NCBI GenBank assembly: GCA_958295665.1
Contig: OY282558.1
Coordinates: 65,522,789 to 65,586,788, forward strand
DNA length: 64,000 nucleotides
Source: Tipula vernalis
Lineage: Eukaryota > Arthropoda > Insecta > Diptera > Tipulidae
Reading direction: 5' to 3'
Numbering within the stretch: position 1 is the stretch's first letter; every line of letters starts with the position of its first letter. The notes under the pieces are model-generated. The model had not been told where the DNA came from, searched no databases, and saw nothing but the letters and a program-made list of their open reading frames with translations. The position numbers and the translations under genes are program-made. Of the stretch, positions 1 to 11,329 are shown piece by piece.

Positions 1-694
1 ACCATATAAACACCCAAAACAATTTAATAATTATAATCACAAAAAGGAAACACTCACCAGACAAATTTCACGAACAGTACTCTTGGCTATACCTGTCCGA
101 TGCTGAAAAAATTTTTGTTAATTTTCACACTATTGAGAATTATTATATAATTTTTTTTTTTTTTTTGATTCTTATTTACAAAAAACTATTTTGAATTAAA
201 CTTTTTTTTTTTTGTTTTCTTTACTTTTTAAATATAATATTTCTTAAAAATACTTTTTTTTTGTTATTTATGCTTTCACATAAATGTAACTATGTACATA
301 TATACGCACAGTGTGATTTGACTACAGTAATCACTTAATCAGTACCACTAAATTCACTCTACTTCTATATTTTAATTTACTTATGATACTTTCACTTATG
401 TAACTATAAATATTTATCCTCTTAATAGAAGTTTTTGGGCCTAAGTATATGAACAAAACATATATACTTTAAGTCCACTAATCTTTTAGGTTTATGGTGA
501 ACAGCATAATCTAGTGGATATTTTTCTCGCTCCTCTAACGTATTTTACATCCAAAAATGTTGTCTTAAAACAAAACCATCAAGAGGTACTGTTCGGTTTG
601 ATCACATAAAAACCGCTACCCTAATACAACGGACAGAGAGGCCCGACTGTTGTCCTCCGGATCAACGCCAATCACCCCACAGCTCTGTGCCCAG

Positions 695-741
<47 letters not shown>

Positions 742-1143
742 TTGTTTGGAGGTTTTTTTTTTTTTTTTGTACTCCTATTGTAAAACCTATCAATTAAAAA
801 TGATACGTCACTAGCCGACTAAAGTTTATAATTCGGCAAATAATGGAAAAAATTATAATAATATTAAACAAAATTAACTTACTATAATATAGTGTCTGTT
901 TTATCTGTTCTTCTAAAATCAATCCGATTATAAACAATGTATATACAATTATACTATTTAATATAATGTAATCAGTGCGGCCTCTCAACTCAAACTGCAC
1001 AAATTCTTCCAAATTTAAAAAAAAATTTTATAATACAAAAAAAATTTCCCCTACTACCTTATTATCAATGTATAGTACAGTAGTACATCGTCCATACATT
1101 GCATTCATCAACAATATACAAGCATTATGGAAGTAGATGAAGT
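1..1143. other. AT-rich non-coding DNA
   Basis: No convincing gene is seen. The stretch holds poly-T runs and a dinucleotide (AT)n microsatellite at about 699-735. It lies on the 3' side (minus sense) of the gypsy pol fragment that starts at 3769, so part of it may be that element's 3' end, but no LTR pair could be found. Confidence 0.5.
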
Positions 1144-1570
1144 TTTAACAATTACGTTTGTTTAATATTTATTAATTCGAAATCATTTAATTTATAATTT
1201 AATTTAATTTAATAAAATTTATTTATTTTTATTTTAAACAAACGCACAATTTTATTTATTTATTTTTACAAGTATTGTAATTTATTAATCACCATTTTAT
1301 TATGGTTATTTTCCACTACCGCACGATGTGGGCGACATGTCACCGCATTGATGATCGAGAGCAGACTGAAGTTAAAAGAAATATTTTATTTTGTTTTCTT
1401 GTCTCTTCATGTGGAAGAGACAGTAGTTCATTAGTTGAATGCGTGTGTTCCCAAATGTTAATGTCAACGTTGAGCGGCGTGGAGACGTTGCATTATTGGT
1501 TGGGTTAACTCAGACGCCAATGTATGTGAGTGATACTTTGTGGCGGAGCACGCATGAGTGAGCCGCTACA
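1144..1570 (-). repeat. 3' LTR of the non-autonomous element
   Basis: Direct repeat of 3342-3768. In element (minus) sense it starts TGTAGC and ends GTTAAA. It contains a 68-codon open frame on the opposite strand that is present in both copies simply because the LTRs match; it has no recognisable domain and is not called as a gene. Confidence 0.85.
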
Positions 1571-3321
1571 GGACTCCCCCACAAGTGATTTCCCCTCTCT
1601 GTGAAACATGATTGGTTTCGGTCTGTCTGTGTTTAGATCAGCTAAACAGAGCTGGCGATCACTCCGTTGAAATGTCTTATCTCGTAAGAAGCATTAACGG
1701 AGTCAATGGGCCGAGACAGAGGGAAAGAGTGAGAATGTGGTCGGTCGATTCTTGCGTCAGCAGCTGTAAAGAAGGATGTTCGTCGAGGCCCACACCTGAT
1801 AGGATGGGAGCAAGTGGCGTCGTCCAAATATCGGTGGGTACCTCTTATCTTCCTCTACTGAAATGCTGTGTTGCAGACAGAGCTGTTTTGAAGATGTCTG
1901 GTGACGCAAGCAAGTGAATGTGCCGTTTGTGTCGTGCTAGGCAGGTGGGCAGCGGTGAAAGGAAGCGTCGAAGCACACACCAGGTAGGTTGGGAGCAGGG
2001 GCTTCGACCAATACCGGATGTGTACCTCTAGTCTTCCCTCACTGTCCACCATACCAGTCAGATACAAACATGGTGCAGTGACCGAGTTTCCATGTCGGGA
2101 AGCAAAGCTGTGACATGCCAGACCAGAAAATGAATTCTGAAGTCTGGAGTCAGCTTTGGGGCCTGCCAAGAGATGTTGGCAGTGGCCGCTTTGAGGCCAG
2201 TCCACGGACTCGACTGTGGCCGGAGGAAGTCGATGTGAGTCTCGGCTTTCTCGTGAGAGGATGGGACAGTCGATGTGAGTCTCGACTGTGTCCCAGTGAC
2301 ATGGAAAGGTATACGACGGCAGTCGAAGTGAGTCTCGACTGTGGCCGTATAAAAAGGTGGTGGGGAGTGCGGTTGGGAATGGCTGGGTGGTCGCTTTGCC
2401 ATGCGACATTTTGCGGAGCCATTGTTGAGTAAAACAAAATAAAAAATTTAGTGAATCTAAAAAAGAATAATAAAAAAGAAAAATGAACTCGAGAAAAAAA
2501 AATGGTAAAAAATGTACAATATATCAAAATAAAAAATAAAAAAATGAGCAGATGGTGATGTTGCCGGTGCTGATGATGTCCCTGTTGATGGCGTTGGCGG
2601 TGATGATGTTGATTCTGCTGCTTGCCAATGCGGTTGCAATGATGATGACAGCTGCTAGTTGGTGAAGATGTTGTTGCTCGCCTATGGAGCCCATGATGAT
2701 GACGACGATTACTATGGCGAAGATGATGATGTCGTTGTTGCCACTGTCAGATGCTGTTGTTGGTGTCGGCGATGGCACTTATGGTGTTCATGATAGTGAT
2801 GATGATGATGATGATGCTGCCAGAGCGATGACGATGGTGGTGATGATAACACTGGCGGTGATGGTGGTAGTTGTGTTCGACCGCATGTGTATGTGTAGGC
2901 GCGCACCCTTGTCTGCATGGCGTGTCCGTGTGCGGTTAAATTCCCGTTGGTGATGATGAGGCTGACTCCGATTATGTTGGTAGGCGGTATGGCGTTGTTT
3001 AATTGTGTAGCGCAACACTGAAAGAAGCGTGTGAACACACGGCTCCTTGTAAATAAATGTGCTCATGCGGTATTGTTGAAACCAATATGGTTGGCGGCCG
3101 TACGCACATATGTATATAAAATAAATATAGAAGAAAAAAAAAATATGTCACAAACAAAAATATTTTAATATTTATTCTGAATACAGATACGCACCATTTA
3201 CCTGGCACGGGTTCGTGCCAGGTGTCCCAAAATTTTAACACAGAAAAAATAAGAAAAAAAATAAATAAAATGGTTGCTTGTGTCGAGCCGATCCATGTGG
3301 CGTGTCCTTTTTCCATAAATA
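1571..3321. other. Internal region of non-autonomous LTR element, no retroviral genes
   Basis: Noncoding filler between the LTRs. About 2230-2360 carries three related stem-loops built on CAGTCGA...TCGACTG around a TGAGTC core, followed at about 2347 by TATAAAAAGG on the plus strand. About 2540-2960 is rich in GAT/GTG trinucleotides. Several overlapping open frames of 60-180 codons are low complexity, overlap on both strands and match no family I recognise. Confidence 0.6.
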
Positions 3322-3341
3322 CGGACGTCGGTGGTCACCAA
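3322..3341 (-). other. Primer binding site (tRNA-Trp-like)
   Basis: On the minus strand, immediately after the 5' LTR, the sequence starts TTGGTGACC and continues ACCGACGT. Apart from one inserted A this resembles the complement of the tRNA-Trp 3' end. Its position next to the LTR supports minus orientation of the element. Confidence 0.65.
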
Positions 3342-3768
3342 TTTAACAATTACGTTTGTTTAATATTTATTAATTCGAAATCATTTAATTTATAATTTAA
3401 TTTAATTTAATAAAATTTATTTATTTTTATTTTAAACAAACGCACAATTTTATTTATTTATTTTTACAAGTATTGTAATTTATTAATCACCATTTTATTA
3501 TGGTTATTTTCCACTACCGCACGATGTGGGCGACATGTCACCGCATTGATGATCGAGAGCAGACTGAAGTTAAAAGAAATATTTTATTTTGTTTTCTTGT
3601 CTCTTCATGTGGAAGAGACAGTAGTTCATTAGTTGAATGCGTGTGTTCCCAAATGTTAATGTCAACGTTGAGCGGCGTGGAGACGTTGCATTATTGGTTG
3701 GGTTAACTCAGACGCCAATGTATGTGAGTGATACTTTGTGGCGGAGCACGCATGAGTGAGCCGCTACA
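3342..3768 (-). repeat. 5' LTR of the non-autonomous element
   Basis: Copy of 1144-1570 with no difference noticed on reading. It is followed at 3769 by the second copy of the AAGT target duplication and by the interrupted gypsy integrase. Confidence 0.85.
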
Positions 3769-5254
3769 AAGTATATGGAACAAAATTCCAAATTATTGGC
3801 CGGTAGTAAAAAAAACTTAAATGCAATAAAACCGTAAGGTCATTAACTAAAAATGACAACAACACATTTCGCCTTTGTCCCTGTCTCTGTTGCTGTCTAA
3901 TATTATCTCGGGCCTTATCATGTATAATGGCTAGCCTTGAGGGTAATGGTAACATGATTTCTCTCTCTGAAATACTACCAAGATGTCTTAATAACTTATA
4001 ATCGTTTGCATGGTTGATCTTATGATAGCCGAAGAGAAGAAAATGAGGCGAGTTTTTGAATGTGTCGTGTACTCCATTCCGTAAAGCACTCGCAATTTCG
4101 TTTAGATATTTGTCCCATTGGCTATGTTTATCTTTTATATAAGAACGTATTGCACAAATAATTGACCGATTCACCCTCTCCGAAGCATTAGATTGAGGTG
4201 AGTAAACCGCTGTCTTGGAATCGACAACTCCAAATTTATTTAATAATTCCTTGTACTCTGCGCTTCTGAACTGGCTAGCGTTATCAGAGTGTATAGTCTC
4301 AGGCACGCCATATACGCAAAACAATTCATTCTTAAGATATTCTACTATTTGTTGAGCGGTTCCTTTGCTAAGAGGTTTCAACAAAACAAACTTAGTTAGA
4401 TGATCTAGTACAATTAGTATCACAGTTTTTCCTGGACTAGAACGCGGATAAAATCCTAGTAAATCGACATATACACGCTGCCAAGGCCTTTCTATGTCAA
4501 ACAATTTTCCCATTGGTGGGCGTGTGGTTTGGTTAGTTGACTTCGTCGTCTTGCATATTATACATCGAGATATGTATTGATGAACCTGCTTGGGCATTGA
4601 CGGCCAGAAATAGTATCTGCGAATTTTCTCGAGAGTTTTCGTAATTCCGCTATGGGAAGACAGTGGATCATTGTGGTCATTCTTAATCAAACTTTCGCGT
4701 AAGTATGTTGGTACCCATAATTTCCAGACTGATAAATCCGACAGCTCATCAAATCTCTTTGGCTCTAACCTTATATATATGAAATTGTTGTAAATTCGGA
4801 AGGCTGGATATTTTTCTGGATCCGTAATTATTTTACTGTGTAATGCTGCATATTCCGGTTCATTAGTGTCTTCTGAGCTAAAGCCAATTTTTTTGTCATC
4901 CAAACCTTTAATATTGGCTTGAAATTCTTCGAGTGAATCACAATAAACGCGGGATAGCATATCAGGAACTACATTATCCTTACCCTTTTCATGCTTTATG
5001 TTAAATCGGAACCCTTGAAGCTTTAAGCTCCAACGAGCTAGCCTTCCACTCAAGTCTTTTTGGCTCATCAACCATTTCAGACTTGCGTGGTCTGTAATGA
5101 GGGTAAATTCAAAGCCCTCTATATACGCCCTGAATTTCTTTATTGCCAAAATTGCAGCTAAACACTCCAATTCTGTCACATTATAATTTTTTTGTCCTTT
5201 AATTAGTTTTTTCGACATAAATGAGATTGGTACATACATACCCACAGACATCAT
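3769..5254 (-). pseudogene. Ty3/gypsy pol fragment: RNase H and integrase (Osvaldo-like)
   Basis: A minus-strand open frame of about 495 residues. The N-terminal third is RNase H (TDHASLKWL, then VPDMLSR). It is followed by the HHCC zinc finger (ISRCIICKT) and an integrase core with its DDE acids visible: VYVDLLG, TIHSDNASQF and NASERVNRS. The 5' part (gag, protease, most of reverse transcriptase) is missing because the frame starts abruptly at 5254. The C-terminus changes frame after residue ~450 and the non-autonomous LTR element interrupts it at 3768. Family assignment within gypsy (Osvaldo/Ulysses type) is by overall resemblance. Confidence 0.85.
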
Positions 5255-5954
5255 TTAGAAATTAATACAGCGCTGCGTTTATGTATTAATGTTTCATAGC
5301 ATACGAGTACGTATAAAACAACAAAATAAAATAAAAAATTTTGTCATTTCAAATGCGTATTTTTGTAAATATTTTGTTTTCATAGCAAATACTCGTATGA
5401 TATTTTTAATAATACCAATAATGCATAAATACATTTTACTCAAAATTGGATAAAGATAGAACAAAAATTTTATTTAATTAATAAATTGACTTAGTTTAAA
5501 TTAAATAAATGTTATTATATTGAAATCATAATATTAATGTACTCGTAGTAAAGTATTAATAATTAAAAATATTTGTACTCATGTTAAATAATTATTTTGG
5601 AACTCTTGCTTTGAAACGAAGGTAAATTCTTTCTAATCAAAAGAAAAATTACTTTCAAATTGAAAATGATGGTACTTTAGTTTGCTCTTGGAATCTGTGC
5701 AAATTACTCTCAAATCGATATATTTTTGTCTATACCAAAAGTTTCAATTCAAATGTAACAAATTTCCCTTTCAAAATTTATTATTTTTGATTTAAAAATA
5801 TCTTTGCTTCTTGCAAATATTTTTATTTTTAAAACGAAAGTAGTTGCTTTCAAATTAAAATTGTGAGTTATTTCAATTTAATGTCTCTAGTTATCTAAAC
5901 AAAAACCTGATATTATTGAAAGAAATTTTTTTTTTTTAATTGAATGTGACTCTT
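5255..5954. other. AT-rich non-coding DNA
   Basis: No coding potential recognised. It separates the truncated gypsy fragment from the TTAA target of the piggyBac element. Confidence 0.5.
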
Positions 5955-5999
5955 TTAACCTTCACTCTGTGTATAGCTTACTATCACGTTGTCTGTGTA

Positions 6000-6020
6000 T
6001 TGGGGTCAATCTGACCCCAT
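6000..6020. promoter_or_regulatory. Subterminal palindrome of piggyBac, left
   Basis: GGGGTCA ATC TGACCCC forms an inverted repeat near the left terminus. The same motif appears twice near the right terminus. Subterminal repeats of piggyBac elements are usual transposase-binding sites; that role here is inference. Confidence 0.55.
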
Positions 6021-7480
6021 AGATATCTTCATGTATTTCATAGGGGAAATAAATAAAAATTCTTTATTTTCTACAAATATAATCCGAAACCGTTTCCCGT
6101 TTTTTATGTATTCTATCCATATGATTTTGGTGTGGTTGGGACAAAATGGCTCATTACAAAAATGACATCTTATTCTAGTTTTCCTATCAGATGATTTATG
6201 GCTCAAGTAACATTTTCGTCGTTTGCTAACTGTCTTAACGGTGACTTCTTCGCCTGTTGATTCCCGCCTTATTGATAATGCTTAATAACCTATTAAGTCG
6301 ATTCCTGTCCTTATTTTTATTTAACTTTCGAGTGTTATAGAGCCGCTCCAACACGTTGGCGAGTTTCATACAAAGGGGCGGTTGGCACTTTTATACAAAA
6401 CGTAAAGGCTGCAACATCAGCAAGGTCAGTAAGGTTAAAACATAACACCATCGGCCATCGTTGAGTTTTCCTTTTGCATGTACAGATTCTCACTAATTTA
6501 TAGAAGGTGTCTAGCCCTCCTTTTCTTGCGTTATAATCCAAAATTTAATTAGTTAAGCCTGTATTCCGTGAGAAAAATTGACTGACACACAAAAAAAAAC
6601 GAAAAGAGAAAAATAATCTCATGCCCCATATAAGAGACAAAGGCAACGTTTTTTATTTTGTAGAAAAACAATTTTGCTGTAAAATAAAAAATTAAATAAA
6701 AAACGTTGTCCCTGTCTCTGATAAGGGCATCAGATAGTGTTTCTCTTTTCATTTTTTTTTTTTTGACTGTCAGTCATTTTACTCATGGAATACAGGCTTT
6801 ATATTAGACTCACGGTCTACTTCGTTGTTGTTGTATAAAGTTGATAATAGCAAAACGTTTTTATTTGGTTTAGGAATAAAACGCACAAGTGTTTGGTTGA
6901 TATCAAAACAGAATCTTGAAGGTTTTAGTTGTCTTGTTTTTAGTTCCACCTTACTACTAAACTCTTAAACTCTTTGGGAAGATCGGTTTTTTTTCATCAA
7001 ATTGTACCAATAAGTGTATTTTTTTTTCTGCAAAAGTTAATCGGCTAAAGAACAACTAGTGGAAAAGTTGTCCATAGTAAATATTATTTCTTATGCTCCC
7101 TTGATTGCCTACCAACATATACTTCTTTCTGCGTTCAATGGGTAAGAATTATTTGCGTCGCATAGCCAGAATATTTTAATTGTAATATTTTAATTCTAAA
7201 CTTCTCTGGTTTCGAAGGTACCAATATAGTGTCGGAAAGAATATTTCCCTCGACCTAGAGCCAATTGTTGATCTATGATTAAATTTCATGATGGTTTATG
7301 ACGTCCTCGAATGTTTGCCAACGACATATTCCATATATATTGGAATGCTGCCAATCTATCGATTTTCAGCCGCTCCTGTCTTAGACAGCTATAGCAACTG
7401 AGGGATTTGATTTAGTTCTGTTTAAACCGTCAAGCCTTATCTTTCTCGCAGTTGGAGAAAGTTGCGTGTTTTGATTACAA
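6006..7480 (-). pseudogene. piggyBac transposase, inactivated
   Basis: Pieces of a DDE transposase are readable on the minus strand. Closest to the left end is the C-terminal cysteine-rich domain (6006-6206, with CHFCNEPFCPNH). Upstream is the insertion-domain block KGGLDTFYKLV...RWP (6335-6541). After the MITE come segments resembling KNVLLLST (about 6840) and a decayed NFSTS...KKTDLPKEF block (about 6960-7080). Stops and frameshifts separate them, so the gene cannot make a working enzyme. The extent beyond 7100 is uncertain. Confidence 0.8.
6556..6798. mobile_element. MITE, PIF/Harbinger-like
   Basis: A 243-bp foldback unit whose ends match in inverted orientation (AGCCTGTATTCC and its complement GGAATACAGGCT). 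It is flanked by TTA on both sides (6553-6555 and 6799-6801), a three-base target typical of PIF/Harbinger (TWA). Inner parts also pair: CAACGTTTTTTATTT near 6644 against AAATAAAAAACGTTG near 6694. It has no coding capacity and lies in the piggyBac transposase pseudogene, so it is younger than that element. Confidence 0.75.
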
Positions 7481-8628
7481 TCGGAGGTTTTAAGCTTCAC
7501 TTTTCGATAGTTTTTTTATTTTGGGCATAGTACCACATACCAGCGTTTGTTTCTTTATCCTTAATAGTCGCATTTTCAACATTTTCTTATTCATTTCCTC
7601 GATCGTCAGAGACAAGTTGAAAATGTTAATCGTTATTAGAATTTATCGGTTAAATATGCTCATCGTAGTTACAAATGTTTATCGGCATCCTCATTGTAGT
7701 TACAAATGTTTATGGGCGCATCTTGTTCACGCTTATCGTCCTCGAAAGCTCCACATCAATAGTGTCGTTTGCTATTTCCACTTCATCTGATAATCTGATA
7801 CCTTAGGAGTAGGAACTCTATTGGGAAGTCCAAGGGGCTCTTGGATACTCTGTCTTTTCCGCACCATAATAACAATATCTACAACAAGGATAAGCTGTTT
7901 TTACTACTAAGCACCTTGAATTACAAACAAAAACTAAATCAGAAAAATCGTTCAACGATCATTCGAAATATCGGTAACGGTAAAATAATACAAAAGTAAA
8001 ATGAGGAAAAATATCAGAAATAGGTATGTACATATGGCACAGACGAGTAGTGTCGAAAACTAGTATTTGTGGCACAGTTTATGTTACGTTTTGACACGAG
8101 TTCTTGACAGTCTTTTAAAACCTTTGTTTTCGACATTTTTTGACAGGATTTTTTAACAGCGAAAAAATTTGAAAAATGTACAATTTTTGCTTCATTAACG
8201 TTCAGAAATGTTTCAACCAGTTAGAAAAGTTTCTAAATTAAACGGTATATTTCAATAATGTACTCACGAAACAATATAAGAATATTTTATTTCCTCTTTT
8301 TTCCAATATCACACACACAAAGTTTTTGACACTTTCCGACAGTTTTTGACAGTTGTTGACATTTTTCGACTGTTTTTGGTCATAAATTAAAGTTCTTCCT
8401 TACCCATTTTTAACATAATTTTCGAAAACTCAGATTTCTTAGCGTTTTTATGTATAATACACATACAAAAAGTGAATAACAAAGCAGTTTCTCTCTCAGT
8501 CTCACTTACTGATTAGCAGAAAAATTGCACATCAACACATCACACACACACACATATACAATACATTCATAGATACAAAAAGTAAATAATTTTTTGATTT
8601 ATATTGAAAATAGTGCATGGAAGTAATT

Positions 8629-8646
8629 TGGGGTCATTTTGACCCC
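8629..8646. promoter_or_regulatory. Subterminal palindrome of piggyBac, inner right
   Basis: GGGGTCA TTT TGACCCC, a near-identical copy of the motif at 6000-6020, about 210 bp inside the right end. Confidence 0.5.
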
Positions 8647-8821
8647 AGTACATAGAAATGTCCTTGGTTTATTTCAGATTATGGTAATTACAAAATTTAC
8701 AAGTAATTTGGGCCTGATTTTTATTGTATTGCATGTATGAGATATTAGTTAAGGCTTCTATCTAATAGGCCATGGGCAATTTAAATAATAAGAAACGTAT
8801 TTTTTTTAATTTTAAAATCGA

Positions 8822-8842
8822 CTGGGGTCAATTTGACCCCAA
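8822..8842. promoter_or_regulatory. Subterminal palindrome of piggyBac, outer right
   Basis: GGGGTCA ATT TGACCCC, directly inside the right terminal inverted repeat. Its distance from the end differs from the left-side copy because the left end carries extra sequence between the terminal repeat and the palindrome. Confidence 0.55.
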
Positions 8843-9242
8843 TACACAGAGAGAAGGTTAATTATTTATTTAAAAGTAAGTGTACCATTAAATCAACATT
8901 TTCGGTTGTTGGCGCTTTTTTGAAAGCAATTTTTTTGAAATAATATGCAATTTAATTGATTTTTTTTTTTCAGTGTATTACCTAACCTATATATTTATGT
9001 AAGTAGGTTCAATTCATATGTTATTTTGTTAAACGTCGTCATGACAGAAGTCACCTCGAATCGGCTCAAAATTCATAAATTTATTTCAATATTTATTGCT
9101 GATTAGAGCTCCAGTCGAATTGATCAACATTTACATGGTAAAATAAAAAAGTGCGGTGGTAATGATTAATAATACATTTATTTTTCAAATAATTAAAACA
9201 AAAAACTCTTTATGGACAAAATAAAATAACACTGAAAATCAA

Positions 9243-9929
9243 TCAAACGACCTCAACAAACTCCAGTTGCGTCATGGCTCCAAATTTTGTAACTCCTCCC
9301 AATAAACCTTGACTATACAAAAAATACACCTTCCATTTACCAATTGGAAAAGAAGGTGGCAACGCTAAACGAACATCAATAATTTGAGTCTCTACCAACC
9401 ACTTCTCCTAAAAAAGTACAAAAATAATTTGGTTTTGTATACCACAAATAAGTATACCATATTAGCTTACCCCCTTTTGTATTGGGCAATTTGTCCACAA
9501 TTTTGAAACATTATACCAGGGTCGGCTTGGATTCACAGCCTCAGGACAAGCATTTGGTAAAAATAATCGTATCGGTCCCTCATGCCATAAGGATTGCTCA
9601 CGGTATTGAGTTCGCAAATCAAGCTGCAATGGTAGTTTAGGATCCATCCCTTTAATACAGAGACCGTATCCGCCTAACCTGACCGTATCATCATCGATTA
9701 GCTCCAATGTTAGATGTTCAAGTGAAAAATATTCCGCAAAAGATAGCACACTCTTATCGATTGAGTACGGATATACTTCATCATCAAAGATTAAGCGATA
9801 TTTTCTCGACTAAACGTGAAAATATCTTATTATTCGCCTTTTAATTAATTTTATTGAATAAATAATACTTACATCAATAATTTGAATATAATATAAGGAC
9901 CACGTTGCCAAAATTAAAATTAATTTCAT
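9243..9929 (-). CDS. Small secreted protein, paralogue 1 (three exons)
   Basis: Exons on the minus strand are 9929-9873, 9809-9471 and 9407-9243, giving 186 residues. Introns have GT/AG ends (GTAAGT and GTAAGC donors). Residues 1-19 are a hydrophobic signal peptide (MKLILILATWSLYYIQIID). The mature part keeps Cys70, Cys107 and Cys127, the N-V-S sequon at Asn119, and the blocks LIDDDTV and LFLPNACPEAVNPSRPWYN. The C-terminal exon has a PPSFP turn and ends in VEVV. I do not recognise the protein securely. The pattern of a late CP-x-x-KG motif, hydrophobic strands and ~180 residues resembles DUF1091 or GM2-activator/MD-2-like secreted proteins of flies; that is tentative. AATAAA lies at 9182-9177. 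The gene faces away from paralogue 2. Confidence 0.88.
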
Positions 9930-10037
9930 TTTCCAAAACTTAGATCGGTCAGATGAATTATTTTTAAAATTCCGTCAAAAGCTGTTACCATTCAAATATT
10001 TTCTTTTGAAATGAATCGCTTAACTTGGATTGGCTTT

Positions 10038-10050
10038 AACTTATATTGAT
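10038..10050 (-). promoter_or_regulatory. TATA-like box of paralogue 1
   Basis: Minus-strand CAATATAAGTTAAAGCCAATCC lies about 116 nt before the ATG (TATAA starts at 10045 on the minus strand). The same TATA plus AAAGCCAATCC block occurs before paralogues 2 and 3 at a matching distance, so it is a good core-promoter candidate. Confidence 0.55.
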
Positions 10051-10570
10051 CGGTTTGTTTACGCCATAAGCGACAATTTTAATTTTTTAAAAACCGTTTC
10101 ATGCATACATGTACATTAAAAATGTGACTGGTAATTTTGAAAATATATAATTAATGTATGAAGAAAGATAATCTGGAACGTAATTCGTTTGAATACACAA
10201 TTCATGAGCCGGATGTTTAGTTTGTCAATTCTAAAGCGATAAAACCTATTAGCTATTAAGTGTGATACTAGATAATGCTTCAATTTCGCTTGTAAACTGG
10301 ATTCTTGCAAATATTAGTTGCATGCTTCAATCACTACCAAACCAAATCAATTTGATGATGATGATTATTTCAATACTTGGCTGTTCATAACATTTCTATC
10401 ATATTTAATAGCTTTTACAATAGTATTTTACCTTGATCGAAGCTTGAATATCAAACAGATATACATTTATCTTTTACACAATACCAACTGATAGACCGAC
10501 TGGCAGACATATCAATAGAATAAATCGACAAACGTTATTTCTGAGTTAGCTATAATTAGTTGCCATCAAT

Positions 10571-11329
10571 GCACGAATGATTAGAAAGCTAAATATCCTA
10601 TTCTGCAAATTTGAAAGGGTGTCCTACTTTAAGCTTTATATCAGCTACCGTCTATTTAATCTTGACTTTGAACAAATATTCGAACGCTTGATAAATCGCG
10701 TGGGCCGCAATAACCGTGGGACCCGCAGGTACTTATTTATGCAAAAAAAAAGTCAATAAAAAGTCAATTTTGCCCAACTGTGGGGCGTGTTCAATTTTGA
10801 TTTAATATTATTTCAGCAAGTCATTCAAGTTTACACGTCATCAATTTTCATATTTAGATAATTACTAATAATAGTAAATAGTTTTAATTACCATCTCTCC
10901 TGGTATTCATTTTAAAACACGAACATTCAATTGATCACGAGGATGGCACAAATTCGGTTATAATTTATAATGCGAATGTAATTTTATCGATATAAACTTG
11001 TGTTATGTGTCCAATCTGGGATCTGTATTGGTCACGGTTGAAGCTTTCACTTAAAAGCTTTCGAATCAGTAATGTAAACTTAACAAAATACGTTTGTAGA
11101 ATTCCTGAAAAATGGAACAGAGAAAGTTTACAGCTGTTTAAATTTTAAACCTTGTACGTAACTTTGTATGATTTCTTTCCAGTGTAGTGACCATGTACTC
11201 TACTGGCTAGTTGAATGAGACGAAAATGACTCATCATCAAAATTAAGCAAAAATCTCACCAAGAACTAAATATTTTGCAATGCGGGGAGGGGATATTCTT
11301 GGGTGAACGGATGTAACGAAAACATTCAT
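10571..11329. other. Centre of the inverted duplication (shared upstream spacer)
   Basis: No gene is recognised. About 10805-11035 has a diverged direct copy at 50857-51085, including the block GGTATTCATTTTAAAACACG and the tract GAATGTAATTTTATCGATAT. The spacer lies between two divergently transcribed genes and could hold shared regulatory DNA, which is inference. Confidence 0.5.

Larger units (their letters stand above)
1144..3768 (-). mobile_element. Non-autonomous LTR retrotransposon (TRIM/LARD-like)
   Basis: Two 427-bp direct repeats (1144-1570 and 3342-3768) that look identical by eye enclose 1.77 kb with no gag or pol domain. The target AAGT is duplicated (1140-1143 and 3769-3772). On the minus strand the LTR begins TGTAGCGGC. 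Next to the 5' LTR, minus-strand bases from 3340 downward read TGGTGACCACCGACGT, which resembles the 3' end of tRNA-Trp, the primer of the CsRn1 group of Ty3/gypsy elements, with one extra base. A G-rich tract just inside the other LTR (1571-1587 complement) fits a polypurine tract. Matching LTRs imply a recent insertion whose proteins were supplied by an autonomous relative. It sits inside a gypsy pol fragment. Confidence 0.85.
5959..8857 (-). mobile_element. piggyBac-type DNA transposon, decayed
   Basis: The element is bounded by TTAA at 5955-5958 and 8858-8861, the diagnostic piggyBac target. The termini are inverted: CCTTCACTCTGTGTA on the left and the complement of TACACAGAGAGAAGG on the right. 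Subterminal palindromes of the form GGGGTCA-N3-TGACCCC occur near both ends (about 6003, 8631 and 8824). The length (2.9 kb) is normal for the family. The minus strand carries a broken transposase gene, and a MITE has inserted in it. Confidence 0.88.
8980..10570 (-). repeat. Left arm of large inverted gene duplication
   Basis: This arm is an inverted copy of about 11330-13000. Matching landmarks include the downstream GAAGTCACCTCGAA tract, the whole gene, the promoter, and a distal upstream block with CAATACCAACTGATAGACCG. Relative to the right arm it lacks roughly 190 bp downstream of the gene (right arm about 12690-12885). Confidence 0.85.

Noticed and set aside
1..1143. Possible gypsy LTR left of the gene-less element
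   Set aside because: No matching second LTR and no purine tract or primer site could be established.
1302..1508. 68-codon open frame present twice (also 3500-3706)
   Set aside because: It lies antisense inside the LTR and is duplicated only because the LTRs match; no domain and no independent conservation.
1855..2527. Overlapping minus-strand frames of 114-184 codons in the gene-less LTR element
   Set aside because: They overlap each other in several frames, are low complexity, and contain no gag or pol motif.
2684..2953. Asp- and Met-rich frame
   Set aside because: Direct consequence of GAT/ATG trinucleotide repeats.
6549..6752. 67-codon minus frame in the piggyBac element
   Set aside because: It is the MITE sequence, not transposase.
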